Shown: positions 11,100 to 22,774 of the stretch, piece by piece
Layout of the letters: every line of letters starts with the position of its first letter
Position numbering within the stretch: position 1 is the first letter of the stretch
Source: Dipteris shenzhenensis
Lineage: Eukaryota; Polypodiophyta; Polypodiopsida; Gleicheniales
Assembly: GCA_047967505.1 (NCBI GenBank)
Contig: CM106540.1
Length of the DNA stretch: 64,000 nucleotides
Reading direction: 5' to 3' (one strand)
The notes under the pieces: generated by a model
What the model was told of the DNA's origin: nothing
Seen by the model: only the letters and a program-made list of their open reading frames with translations
Databases searched by the model: none
Program-made: the position numbers and the translations under genes

Positions 11100-12860
11100 C
11101 TCTATTTCCCCCTTCTCTTATGCTCATGCATAAGCATAAGCATGAGCTTATGCTTATGCATAAGCATGAGCATAAGAAAATGAGACATATGCTCATGCTT
11201 ATGCTTATGCATGAGCATAAGCAAAGTAGACATATGCTCATGCATAAGCATGAGCATATGTCTCTTTTTTCCCCCTTCTCTTATTCTCTCTTTCCCCCTT
11301 CTTGCTTTCCTTTCCCCTTTCCTTTCCCTCTTATTCTCTATCTCCCCCTTCTCGCTTTCCTTTCCCCTTTCCTTTCCCTCTTATTCTCTATTTCCCCCTT
11401 TGCTTATGCTCATGCATAAGCATAAGCATGAGCATAAGAAAATGAGACATATGCTCATGCTTATGCTTATGCATGAGCATAAGCAAAGTCGACATATGCT
11501 CATGCATAAGCATGAGCATATGTCTCTTTTTTCCCCCTTCTCTTATTCTCTCTTTCCCCCTTCTCTCTTTCCCCCTTCTCGCTTTCCTTTCCCCTTTCCT
11601 TTCCCTCTTATTCTCTATTTCCCCCTTCTCGCTTTCCTTTCCCCTTTCCTTTCCCTCTTATTCTCTATTTCCCCCTTCTCTTATGCTTATGCTTAAGCAT
11701 AAGCATGAGCATAAGAAAATGAGACATATGCTCATGCTTATGCTTATGCATGAGCATAAACGAAGTAAACATATGCTCATGATTATGCATGAGCATATGT
11801 CTCTTTTTCCCCCCTTCTCACATTCCTTTCCCCTTTTCTTTTCCTCTTATTCTCTATTTCCCCCTTCTCACTTTCCTTTCCCCTTTGCTTTCCCTCTTAT
11901 TCTCTATTTCCCCCTTCTCTTATGCTCATGCATAAGCATAAGCATGAGCTTATGCTTATGCTTATGCTAGCATAAGCATGAGCATAAGAAAATGAGACAT
12001 ATGCTCATGCTTATGCTTATGCATGAGCATAAGCGAAGTAGACATATGCTCATGCATAAGCATGAGCATATGTCTCTTTTTTCCCCCTTCTCTTATTCTC
12101 TCTTTCCCCCTTCTCGCTTTCCTTTCCCCTTTCCTTTCCCTCTTATTCTCTATTTCCCCCTTCTCTTATGCTCATGCATAAGCATAAGCATGAGCTTATG
12201 CTTATGCTTATGCTTAAGCATAAGCATGAGCATAAGAAAATGAGACATATGCTCATGCTTATGCTTATGCATGAGCATAAGCGAAGTAGACATATGCTCA
12301 TGCATAAGCATGAGCATATGTCTCTTTTTTCCCCCTTCTCTTATTCTCTCTTTCCCCCTTCTCACTTTCCTTTCCCCTTTCCTTTCCCTCTTATTCTCTA
12401 TTTCCCCCTTCTCTTATGCTCATGCATAAGCATAAGCATGAGCTTATGCTTATGCTTATGCTCATGCATAAGCATGAGCATATGTCTCTTTTTTCCCCCT
12501 TCTCTCATTCTCTCTTTCCCCCTTCTCTCTTTCCTTTCCCTCTTTCCCTCTTATTCTCTATTTCCCCCTTCTCTTATGCTCTTCTCTCATTTCCCTCTTC
12601 TCTTATGCTCTTTTTTCCCCCTTCTCTTCCTCTTATGCTCTTCTCTTATGAGCATAAGCATAAGCATGAGCATAAGAATGCTTATGCTTATGCATGAGCA
12701 TTCTCTCATTTCCCTCTTCTCTTCCCTCTTCTTCAGATTCCTCTTCTCTTTCTCTTCTTCTCTTCCTCTTCTTCTCTCTTTCCCCCTTCTCTTATGCTCA
12801 TGCATAAACATAAGCATGAGCATAAGAATGCTTATGCTTATGCATGAGCATAAGAGATTC
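11100..12860. repeat. Higher-order minisatellite of ATGCTTATGC-type palindromes plus polypyrimidine
   Basis: Five near-identical modules start with AAAATGAGACATATGCTC at about 11177, 11439, 11717, 11979 and 12237, a period of about 260 bp, followed by shorter partial modules to 12860. Each combines blocks of CATGCATAAGCATAAGC-like 6-mer repeats with TTCCCCCTTCTC polypyrimidine blocks. CATATGCTCATGC...GCATGAGCATATG forms a 13-bp-stem hairpin with a 4-base loop in each module. Long open frames across it encode only MLMHKHKHE and SLFPPS runs and are not genes. Confidence 0.9.
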
Positions 12861-13140
12861 CTCTTCTCTTATGCTCTTCTCTTCCTCTCCTCTCTTCCCC
12901 TCTACTTTCCCTCTTCTTTCTCTCCTTTCTCTCTTCTTCCTCTTCTCTCCCTCTTCTTCCTCTTCTTCCTCTTCCTTTCCCTCTTCTCTCCTCTTCTTTT
13001 CCTCTTTCCTTTTCCTCTTCTTCCTCTTCTCCTCCCCCTTCTCTTTTCCCTCTTCTCTCCCTCTTCTTCAGATTCCTCTTCCTCTTCTTCCTCTTCTTTC
13101 CCTCTTTGCCTATGCCTATGCCTATGCCTATGCTTATGTT
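12861..13140. repeat. Polypyrimidine tract and TATGCC microsatellite
   Basis: Almost pure CT-strand sequence (CTCTTCTTCCTC-type) to about 13105, then about four TATGCC units to 13135 and a T-rich stretch before an acceptor-like TGTCTATGTTAG at 13180. It would serve as an extremely long polypyrimidine tract if the intron from 10891 is real. Confidence 0.75.
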
Positions 13141-13182
13141 TGTTTTTTTGTTTTTGTTTTCGTGTTTGTGTCTATGTTAGAC

Positions 13183-14728
13183 ATGGGATCACGTCTCTCA
13201 TCCGATGAGTACAGACAGCATCGCAGGAGAAGAGCTCATGATCTTTATGCTCTAGAGGACTTTGATTTCTCTCAGGCGAATACCCCAAGGACTACCCCCC
13301 GACCTAGCACTACGATTACCCCTGGTTCGACTTCTCTTCCACATAGCACTACGACTACCCCTCAGGGAACTCCTTTGCTAGCCATGCATGGCTTTGTCGG
13401 GAGTCCTAACGAGTTTGTAGTGCAGATGAGCGATGAGGAGGTAGCGAGATTCTTCTCTCTGTTATCTCAGAGGACCTTAGCAATTCCCTCTCCTACACCG
13501 ACGGGTGGATGTATTGCCCAGCTATCCCCTCGTGCCCCTTCGACCGCGGGGTCATCACCTGCGCATGCCTCTCATAAGGGAAGGAAGAGTAGGAAGGGCG
13601 GCTCATGTTGTGCTGACTCGGGAGATGTAGACGAGTCAGCACACTCACGTTCCTACAGGTCTCCACTTGGTCCGGAGACACAGTATCAGTCAGGTCCCTT
13701 TCCCTCTCCTACTCCCATTGCTACTCCTCGCTCCGGAAGTGCTTGCGTAGCTTCCACTCCTGACTCTGCTACCGTCAGTCCTCCTTACTCATTAGGGGAT
13801 CTCTCCTATCAAATCACAGCTGTCGGAGAGATAATATAAGATAGAAAGGGCAAATAAGTGATGGCCACCATGAGGAGGTTGATGAGTCATCACTTCAAGA
13901 GCAGCATTGCTACCGATTGGCAGTATCAAGATGGCCAAAAGAAGCAGGCGGTCATCGATGAGTTAAAACAAAGATACCCTAACCCGCCAAATTGGGAGTT
14001 TAATGAGGATTATATGCAAGAGCGCATGGGTTTGGTCTTGAAGCATCGTAGATCAACCTTGCGTACTTCCATCACAAAGGGGTTGGCTAAACCCAGCTGG
14101 GTAGACAAAGCTGATTGGAAGTTCTTCAAGAAGCAAAATAGGGACCATCCCGAATTGTTCGAGGGTCAGAGGAGGGCTGCGAAGAGACGGCTGGACATCG
14201 TAGGTACTTTGCACTTTGGTGTAGGCGGATGGTTGGCATTCGAGGCAACTATGGTAAGTCTACTTCTTCTCATTTAATGTATTGTTCTATTTTGTTTTGC
14301 TACATATTACATGCACTTTAGCTAACTCTAACTCTCGTAAATTGGATCCACAGCAAGCTGCAATGGGTCGTCTTCCTACAGATGCAGAGACACGGCGCGC
14401 ATTTCGGATAGGAACAAAGCTGTGGTTTATTGATCAAGAGGCAATGGGAGCGACGGTCGATTGGGCTGAGGTGGCTGCTCACACAGTATAAGTTTACTCC
14501 TACTTGTAATCTCACTTTTTAAATTGTTTTATTCTTTAAGTTCCAATCTAATTTTCGATTTATATGGTTCACTCTTAGGGTCAAAGCTCAAGCATCCCAT
14601 CATCGGAGACGAGCAATCAACAGGGCCAAGGATCAGACGCACGTGATGAGGATGAGGGAGAAGACACAACTGACGAGGGCGTAGGAACAGGCCAACAAGA
14701 CGAGGATGATTTGGATTCGGATGAGTAG
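13183..14728 (+). pseudogene. CACTA second gene (transposase_24/Ptta-like), two internal stops
   Basis: Starts MGSRLSSDEYRQHRRRRAHD, chosen because it follows an acceptor-like site and opens the frame. A Thr/Ser/Pro-rich N-terminal half is followed by a conserved domain: MSHHFKSSIATDWQYQDGQK, PPNWEFNEDYMQERM, LRTSITKGLAKPSWVDKADW, KFFKKQNRDHPELFEGQRRA and LHFGVGGWLAFE. This is the style of the accessory DNA-binding protein of CACTA elements. Exons are 13183-14253, 14354-14485 (QAAMGRLPTDAETRRAFRIG) and 14579-14728, with GT-AG borders in phase 0, ending in an acidic tail (DEDEGEDTTDEGV). TAA stops at 13837-13839 and 13855-13857 break the frame unless an unseen small intron removes them. Presumed role is binding the palindromic clusters; this is inference. 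Confidence 0.65.
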
Positions 14729-14744
14729 TAGTGGTAGTAGAATT

Positions 14745-14945
14745 TTCTTCACCCTGTATGTCGTTTTGTATATCCGCTCATTTGAGCAATTTTGTATCGC
14801 CCTTTTGAAAGGGTAATTTTGTTACAAACAATGTTGTATATGTCTGACATGTATATGCTTTTGTTACTCATCATTTCACAAGAGCGATTTTGTATCACCC
14901 TTTTCCCAAGGGAAATTTTGTTATTAAAAAACTTTGTTTTGTAAT
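14745..14945. repeat. Direct repeat in CACTA 3' region
   Basis: Two related segments carry TTTTGTATCGCCCTTTTGAA and TTTTGTATCACCCTTTTCCC, each followed by an AATTTTGTTA stretch, about 100 bp apart. No coding. Confidence 0.5.
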
Positions 14946-14953
14946 TACCAAAA

Positions 14954-15020
14954 AAAAAAAGGATTAGTGGGGCTAAACAAGGCCATAGCAAGCCCTGTTT
15001 AGCCCCACTAGCCCTTTTTT
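14954..15020. other. Strong hairpin flanked by A/T runs
   Basis: An A10 run and GGATTAGTGGGGCTAAACA are followed by AGGCCATAGCAAG and then TGTTTAGCCCCACTAGCC and a T8 run. The arms pair over about 18 bp (GGGGCTAAACA with TGTTTAGCCCC). It lies just inside the right palindrome cluster of the CACTA element and could be a transcript end structure. Confidence 0.7.
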
Positions 15021-15035
15021 TTAAGTTCTGTTAAT

Positions 15036-15155
15036 CGTCGCTATATAGCGACGTTTACCAATGTCGCTATATAGCAACGATTAATAGTGTCGCTATATAG
15101 CGACGCTTTATAGCGACAGTTATTTTCCGATGCTTTTAGCGATTCTTATAGCGAC
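15036..15155. repeat. Palindromic motif cluster (right, subterminal)
   Basis: TCGCTATATAGCGA at 15038-15051 and 15090-15103 and a one-base variant at 15064-15077, followed by half-sites TTATAGCGAC near 15110 and 15148. Same motif as the cluster at 10209-10310, here within 200 bp of a CACTA end, the typical position of subterminal transposase-binding repeats. Confidence 0.85.
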
Positions 15156-15214
15156 GCTTGCGCCCGTGAAAAAAAAAATTTTAATGTAAAAAGCATCGGT
15201 ATTTTCGTCGAAAA

Positions 15215-15234
15215 ATGGCCTATGCCTTGTAGTG
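15215..15234 (-). mobile_element. CACTA right terminus
   Basis: Minus strand CACTACAAGGCATAGGCC starts at 15234 and runs into the subterminal repeats. It bounds a CACTA element whose genes lie at 7969-14728. A matching left end was not proven: candidates are 3098 (CACTACAA) and a degenerate GCTACAACAAAAAAG near 10183. Confidence 0.75.
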
Positions 15235-15237
15235 GCA

Positions 15238-16908
15238 AAAGTCTCAAAGGAGACACAACTAGCAACCCTCAGAATCTTAGGGTCAGATTCAAATTTGAGA
15301 ACAAGATACGGGATGCCAAAAGTTGATAGAGAATTCATAAAGTGGATGGCAAAAGAGGCATGGATGGATCAGTTGCTTTGTGAATCTGAGAGGTTACTCT
15401 CTCAGGTCTTGGTTGCTAGTCAACAAGCTAGCTTTGTGCTTCCTCAAGATCCTATATTGAGAGAGTATTTTGGGGAGATACAAGCAATGAACATACTTGA
15501 ACTTTATGAAGATTTAAAGGATTCAATGACTGTTGCTACAGCTGCAAAAGGACAAATGGAGATGACGAGGGCATCTCAACGATTGGTATTTAGGTAAGCA
15601 ATACATGTTTTTTCCTTTTTAATTAAAAATCCATCCTTAAGTATTTTGCTTTTGTACTAAGACTCTTATTGTATGCAGATTCTTGCAATCCTTAGAAGCT
15701 ATTGGTAAGATTGGAAAATTGTTGCCCATATGTTGAGTATGGACAAAAATTCAGGACTTAAAATTCTGTATGTACTCTCCAAACATGATAGAAAAAGAAG
15801 GGAAGCAAGTGCTCTCTGAGTGGGAGAGAAAGAACTGCCCGTGGTGGCTCGATATGAAAAAAGGATGTTGCATCGAGGAGGAGGTAGAGCTGTACACACA
15901 GCATAAAAAGGGAGAGATGGGTTCATCAAGCTCAAATTCAGTCCACGAGGATGATGCAATTATTGAGGTTCAAAAAACACTTGAGAAGATGACTAAAAAG
16001 GACAAGGATTCAAGTATGGAACTAAAGAAGGGCGGTCACCAAAAAATCCTGGTACTAATAATGGTAAGCTCTCTTGATCTTTTTTCAAGCTGTTATTTGT
16101 TTGTGTAACATATGTTGTTATCACTTTGTGTCTTTACATATGTGGTGTGGATACAGATGTGTAGGTACTACAGTCTACACCCATTTTGAAAGGATGTAAA
16201 TGGAAAGATAGGTCTATCCACTTTTTGTACATTCCATTGACCTCTCTAACTTTGAATCGGAGTGGCACATGTGATGCTTCACATTGCAAGGTTTGGTGCT
16301 ATGATTATGTCAAGTTTGGGAAGCAATTGTCTATCTCAAACTTCACACAAGCCTATATAGACATGAAGGAATACTTTGTGGGTCTTGGAGGTGAAAGAAA
16401 AACAAGAAATGGTAAGAGTGTTGCTTGGGCTACAGATTTTGCCATTCTTGATCTACCTACATAGCTAGAAGCTCTTGGAGTAGAGGATTCCACATCTCCA
16501 TCTTGGAATTTATTAACAAAGGACCATGTATGCTACTCTTTGCTAGTAGCGGCCATAGTTGTTTCAGTTTCTGGCTAGATCCTAGTTATGTGTGCTCCTC
16601 ATGTTCTTCATTTGGTTGAGCGTTATGCTAGGATTAGTGAGGGATTAGTAGATTGGAGTTTGCATGTCGAATGTACATGCAATGCTTGGATGCATATTGT
16701 ACAATCAAAGTTGGTGGTATTGATCATAAGGTGAGACAATTGTCTTACAATGACCTGTTGAAAGAATTTATGCTCTTGTGTAACGAAATGGCTTGTACTA
16801 AGCATAAGTTTAATTCTTTTCTTGTCTTTAGGTGGATGTTGTGGTTTTATGCCTTCTTCATCGGGCTGTTATGTCTTGTGTTTGTAATCGTGGAAATGCT
16901 TCCGTAAT
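15238..16908 (+). pseudogene. Multi-exon gene fragment of unknown family, broken at CACTA end
   Basis: I do not recognise the family. Exon A, 15238-15593, opens directly at the CACTA end and includes MPKVDREFIKWMAKEAWMDQ and ILREYFGEIQAMNILELYED; donor AG|GTAAGC at 15594. Exon B, 15679-16063, continues in phase as FLQSLEAIGKIGKLL, then a stop at 15733-15735, then LSEWERKNCPWWLDMKKGCC and an acidic/Lys-rich tail, donor ATG|GTAAGC. Exon C from about 16157 reads CDASHCKVWCYDYVKFGKQL, EYFVGLGGERKTRNGKSVAW, with TAG stops near 16462 and 16577, and later membrane-like residues (RWMLWFYAFFIGLLCLVFVI). GT-AG borders and phase-keeping argue it was a real gene. Its 5' exons are missing. Confidence 0.5.
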
Positions 16909-16909
16909 T

Positions 16910-19370
16910 GGTACCAAATTGGGCATTGCTTTTGGAAGTAGTTTGTTTCATCATTATTTACCAACAAGTGAGTAGACTATCAAGGTAGATAAGCAACCTC
17001 GGTGATCGTTGCGATACCCATTCCTATGCATCACCTAGCCTCAACACCCTTCAACGTCAATAAAATCAATTTAATTGAGTCAAAGTCATAATAATAACAA
17101 GATTTTCTTCTGACTATATCGCCATCTATCATCTCTACAAGATGAATATTGCCTCCCACGTCTTACCTTGTGAATAGATTGTTCATCCTAGCATTCAAAC
17201 CCTTATTTCCTATCTCGCTTGCATAATTGAAAACAACCTTAATGTAGAACAAAAATAAAAAAATAACGTAGTTACCACACATATTCATTTCACTTCATTG
17301 ATTCAAACAAAGAAACATAGAGGAAGGATGCTGAAAGAGTGAAAAGGATTGAAACTCAACTTGAATGTGGTCCAAGTCTCTCTTCATCTACTCCATCATC
17401 TTTAAGGACTCTTATTTCAAATGAACCATTTGGATTTTGAATGATGACGTTACAATATCAATTCCTATTGTATTGCTTCCAAGTGCGAGGCTATCGGGTG
17501 TCTCCTCTTATTGCAAAATAAGCTTGATGGTTGGTCAATACGCATGCCTTTTGGGTCTACTCAATATTGGAAGTGCCTTTCAAAATTTTCAATAAGAGCT
17601 CTATAATACTTTGGTGAGTCCTTATCCATCTACTCCTCTAAGGTGTAAGCCTCCTCCTCTCCATTTGATTCATCTTTTGTCTTCATGGTGGGATGTCTCC
17701 TCTATAAGTAAACATGTGTTCGGATGCCATCATGGGGGGGAAAGGGTTTTGGAAAGGGATCAAAATCTCCAAAGATTCCTAGTTGATGTCATATGGAGGC
17801 TGAGGTGGTAAAGATGCTAGAGGTAAAGGAGCTTCCTCTTGTTTAAATTGAGGAGGGTAAAGGAACTTCCTCTTGCTCTAACCAAGGAACTTACTCCAAG
17901 GAGGGGAATTTGGATCTTTATTGAATGGTGGGGAGAGGGGGATATCCTCTCAGATGAGGTTGGTATCATAGAAAACTCAACCTTCTTCTCTTTGGAACTA
18001 GATTTGCACGGCAAGTAGCCTTTCTGTCGTGCAACACGTAGCCTTTAACTCGATTGAATCCTAGCATTTATCAAAATTTTAAAGGAAAAAAGCAAATGAG
18101 TAAAAACTTGGACATGAGATGCAACACAAGCTCCATTAGGACACACGATCCTCCCTACAAATGTTAGGGGTGGTGATTTATTATAGACTTGGCATGTGTT
18201 TTGGGAGTTGAAGCCAAAGAAATACATGAATAAGGTGATGCTCACAAGAGCTCATTAACTGATCCTCATTGCACTCTATACAATAGTGTCATATGGACTA
18301 CAATCATATGAATAAAGGTGTCAAAATCCTTTGATTTTGCATCCAATTTGCATTTCCTTGCTCCCTCACATCGAGAACATGCATTAAAAGAGAGGAATGT
18401 TGTAAGAATTTAACTACGCTCTTCCTTCCCCAAAGAGTTATAATTCAAGGGAATGGGCCCTTCCCTAGGAGCCAAGAATATTAGCACCGAGAATATAAAC
18501 GACGAGAATAAGTCTTGAGAATGGATAAGATACTAGCATATTACCTGAATGTCAATAGTCATAATCATAGTCAAACGCTGCTAAAATCACCTTGATTGAT
18601 TACTAATACTTTCTTTGCTCCAGGTTTTGCTGCAAACAATTGGAACCATCAAGGTGAGAAAGTAGCTTGGGACCATCTTTCCTAATCTTCACGTGTCCAG
18701 AAAACCAAAGAAACATGCTGAGAGGGTCAAACATTTCACACCTTAATATGTTTAGGGTATGGATTATGCTCCTTCATACACATAAGTCTTTTTCACTTTC
18801 TTCAAACATGAAAAATTTGGGTCCTTTTGCTTGATATTGAAGAATATTCCAGACTTGAAAGCATCACATACCTGAAAGCACACAAGTCACTCTTGTCATT
18901 TAATTAAAGAATCACACAAAATTACTGATGCCAATTTGATTATGAAGTATCTTGAGATTCCAAGAACTTTTTTATCTAAAAGATGGATGATTTCACACAT
19001 ATAGATCCATAATGCTAACTCCCAAAGAAAAACACATCGTTGATTTGGTTTTACATATGTAACGCCTCTTATGTTTCATAAATTTAAGAGTCCTTAGAGT
19101 CTCATATGATACTATAGCATGCCACATTATGAGTAGTTTGACATGTCTCTCATGCATTGTACTTCATAATAATTTCTTTTATATCTTTCTAAGCATATGT
19201 ATTTGGGTTGTTCTCTCCTTTATCTTGTGGATCAGATGAGTTGTTGCTCTTGTAGAAGGCCTTCTGGCAATTCTTACTCTTCTTCATCAACCTTCTCTAT
19301 ATGTGATTGAGCAGTCAGTGTGACTATCTCTTGCAAATTTGATATCTTCCATTTCAATTCTTCCTCAAAC
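16910..19370. other. Non-coding stretch without recognisable features
   Basis: Mixed AT-rich DNA. I found no coding similarity, no clear tandem array and no element ends. Parts of 18850-19370 may be further decayed copia sequence, continuing the relic to its right. Confidence 0.4.
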
Positions 19371-20900
19371 ACCACATATTAGGAAATGATGACCTTTAGG
19401 TTAAGCAAGTAGTTTTTAGTGTGGATTGCTTTTGCCAAATACTGATTTGAAAGATGCTTTTCACTATGCATTGCTCTAGCACAGTTTTCGAAAGACCTGT
19501 TCTTCCTTTTAGCTATTGCATTATGCTGAAAAGTATTTGGACATGTGAAATATCTTTGGATGCCATTGCTCTTTTAGAGTTCATGAATGTGGAAGACGTG
19601 TATTCACCTCCTCTATCTGATCTAAGGATTCTAAACATTTTGCCTATTTGGTTCTCTACCATGACTTTGAACTCTTGAAATTCTAGAAGACACTTCAGAT
19701 TTTCCTTGAGAAAATAGATGCAATAATATTTGCTATGTTCATTAATGAAAGGGAAGTAGCACATTGAACCAATCATGCTATGCCTCTGTGCAATAATCGA
19801 TACATCTATATGTACCGAATCAAGAATATCTCTTGATTTAGAGGCGATTCTTCCAAAGCTTGCTCTTGATTGTTTATCAAAGCAAACACGCTTTGCAAAC
19901 TTTTCCAAGAAATTGAAGTTTAAGAATGCCAGTTGTTTGCCATCTCTTGATTTCTCAAATGCATGAAACTTCTAAAGTTGACATGGCCATATCTCCTATG
20001 TCGTATTGTAAAAAATGGCATTGGTTAATGTTGAGCTAATATGGCATGCAAGTCGGGTACTAAATCTAGCATTCTGGATAGGCATCCTTCTTTCACCACT
20101 TTTTGAACTAATTGATATCCTCAAGATTTGTCTCTAATTGTACATTCATCTCTATGAAACATGTGACGGCTCTATACTTATGTTCCATAATCTATTTAGT
20201 CTGATAAAGGATTTTTGCTGAGTTTGTGAGCATAAAATAAATTTGATCCTTTTATACTAGTAAAAGTATTATGCCATGGTTGATGTTGAGCTAATATGGC
20301 ATGCAAGTCTGGTACTGAAGCTAGCATTCTAAATAGGCATCCTTCTTTCACCATGTTTCAAACTAATTGATATCCTCAAAATTGATGTCTTCAATTGTAC
20401 ATTCATCTCCATGAAACATGGCTCTATACTTATGGTCCATCATCTATTCAACTGATAAAAGATTCTTGCTAAGATTGTGAGCATAAACTCAATCTGATCC
20501 TTTTACACTAGTAAAAGTATTATGCCTTTCCTATAAAATAAATTTGTTGTGTTACCTGTAGTGTAGATAACATTCTTGGAACGCTCTAATGGTGTGATCT
20601 CTGCAAACCATTCTTGATGTCCTTTCAAGTGGGATGATGTACCACTATCAGTGTACCATCGATCTTGATCAGCATGGTCAACTTGATAACTGCATTTTGC
20701 ATTGGAGTCGTTATGATCAGTCTTCTACATACCTTCAATTACAATATACATTGTGTCAGGCCCATTGTCATAATGACTATGACTTTGCTGTATACCTTGA
20801 TGATTCCATCTTCCATGAAATTTTCCTCTTTTGTCGTGCTGGATTGACCTCTTGGTTCATACTACTTACAAAAATATCATTTGTAATATCCAAATTTGTG
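19370..20900 (-). pseudogene. Copia relic: protease to integrase
   Basis: Minus strand reads RWYTDSGTSSHLKGHQEWFA (aspartic protease site) near 20640, then after a gap the GAG-pre-integrase end (FAKRVCFDKQSRASFGR, 19908) and integrase core: DSVHIDVSI, FPFINEHSKYYCIYFLKENL, LRSDRGGEYTSSTFMN, and, in shifted frame, NAIAKRKNRSFENCARAMHS and LAKAIHTKNYLL. Many stops and shifts make it clearly dead. It is a different, older copia lineage from the one at 3.2-7.9 kb. Confidence 0.75.
20022..20525. repeat. Tandem duplication (~255 bp) inside copia relic
   Basis: The segment from GGCATGCAAGTCGGGTACT to AGTAAAAGTATTATGCC occurs twice in direct order with moderate divergence: roughly 20022-20277 and 20278-20525. 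It duplicates part of the region between protease and integrase. Confidence 0.7.
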
Positions 20901-20924
20901 ATAAAAGTTGCACTCTATGCTTGA

Positions 20925-22330
20925 TGTTGAGGATTCATCTCAACATGATGTGTTATCATATGTGCATAGCACTAACACATAGAATGCTAAAAGGCACAAG
21001 AGTTGAAACCCTAACCATAACCCTAAGGGGTTTGTATATATTCATTATTTTCAACTAAATCTAGTGTACAGTTAGTCATTTGTGGTGTGCTCTCTAGATG
21101 TGCCCTCTCTTCTCATCTCCACTCTTCTCCTCTCCCTTTCCATATTTGTTCATGCTATCATAGCATGGTTGTACCTTTCGCTTGGGTGCCATCCTTGTGA
21201 GAGATTGAAAGATTGAGAGTTCTTGAGTGTTCTCTATGAGAGTTCATTTCTCATGAGAGGATTTTGATTCATTTCTTGAGGGATTTCTATTAATATCATT
21301 CTGTCCATTCATTTTCGTTGTGAAAGTTCATTGAAAGTTTGAGAGATTCTTCCATTGTTGAGATGGTGTGGGAGTTTATTATCCTAGGATAGATCTATGA
21401 GAAAGATCCCTAGAGAGAGTTTCTTTGTGAGGAGGAGAGATTTATGTTAATTTTCTTTGTGAGGATCTGTTTCCCTCCTTTCAAAAATCCCAATTGAGAG
21501 AGAGAGTTCATTTTGATTTTTCTAAAGACATTCATTTATTCACTTTTTTCTGTGAGAAATCCCCATGCTTTTAGAGAGAGAATCTATGCTTAGCCAATTG
21601 ATCAAGTCTCCTATTACTACTACAATGACCTTTTCCCACTCAACCTACAAGCAGAAGCTTGTTCTTCCTACCTATAAGCGAAGCTAACTACAATGCTACA
21701 AGCTACACTTCTACAACCTACTATGTAGTAGTGGCTACAAGACTCGGCACAAACAGATCATGATGGACTTCTACAACACCAACAAAGGCGACTAAGTTGG
21801 CTTAGCCTATAGCACAACTCTCAGACACAAGTGACTACAAAGTAAGCTATGTGACTCACCAAGTACCGCCACAAGAAACCAAAATGAGAAACACCCACTA
21901 ATGACTCCAATAACTATCTACAGGCTAGTTTGACTGATAAACTCCAACAACCATCAAGCACAATAGCAACCTCAACTCAACTAGCAAATGCCTCAATACC
22001 AAGACTGACAACCCTTGTAGCAGCTGACTAATTTTGCTCAAGATGGACTTGCCACCATGGCAAGGTAAGTAAGAGATCCTAAGGCATAAGCCCCAATATT
22101 GAGGCCAACAAGCCCAGATCTAGAGAGGCAGAGCAACATGACATCTAGTAGACCAACTCCTACAACACAAGCAATGGAAGAAACAAACAGCCATGCATAG
22201 TCCACACAAAATGGTTAACGAACAACGAAGGAATCCTGAAGATTTTGTCAAAATATGAGAGATTTCAGGCCACACCAAACTACCTTGTGGGCTTATCCAC
22301 AAGGTCATTGTGGTATGGTCTAGGAATTGC
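20925..22330. other. Non-coding stretch
   Basis: No gene seen. 21200-21580 is rich in GAGAG/TTCATTT runs (GAGAGTTCATTT, GAGAGAGTTCATT) of weak periodicity, and 21640-22030 is CTACAA/CAACTA rich. These may be degenerate simple repeats or an old LTR. Confidence 0.35.
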
Positions 22331-22334
22331 CATG

Positions 22335-22770
22335 TGGCAACCCATCTGTAGTGCCACAACGTCACTCCATCTTATCTGCTGACATGCCATCACCACATCA
22401 GCTCTGTTGTGAACTGGCCTTGCATGTCAGTAGGGTATCTACCATATCATTAGGGCAATCATATCTACCACATCGTCATGACTACCATGTCATCAGTCCA
22501 GCTCACCTGCCACATCAGCATCACCGACCACATCACCATCGATGCCACATCAACTTAGCCATGTTAGTAGTGCCACCACATTGGCCACATCATCATGCCA
22601 CATTGGCATTCCATGCCATATTACCACATCATCAAGGCCATGTCACCCTACTACATCATATGCCAAGTCACCTTCCACATGGCACACATGCACAATTACC
22701 CCTTTCCAAGAACACTGTGCACACTGTATGTGCACCCACTTGCCATCTCATCACATTGCTCCATAGGCCC
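22335..22770. repeat. Degenerate CCACATCA-type repeat tract
   Basis: Repeated CCACATCA, GCCACATC and CATCATGCCACA words at irregular 10-25 bp spacing. His-rich open frames across it (QHHRPHHHRCHINL) are a by-product of the repeat and not a gene. Confidence 0.6.
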
Positions 22771-22774
22771 AATT

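Noticed and set aside
10895-13208. Several long open frames (up to 346 codons) rich in MLMHKHKHE and SLFPPS
   Set aside because: They follow the minisatellite period in several frames and both strands; they reflect repeat composition, not selection for a protein.
3095-15237. A complete 12.1-kb CACTA element from 3098 to 15234 with copia nested inside
   Set aside because: The ends share only CACTACAA, the 3-bp flanks differ (CAT against GCA), and the left end lacks the palindromic subterminal motif; kept only as a candidate end.
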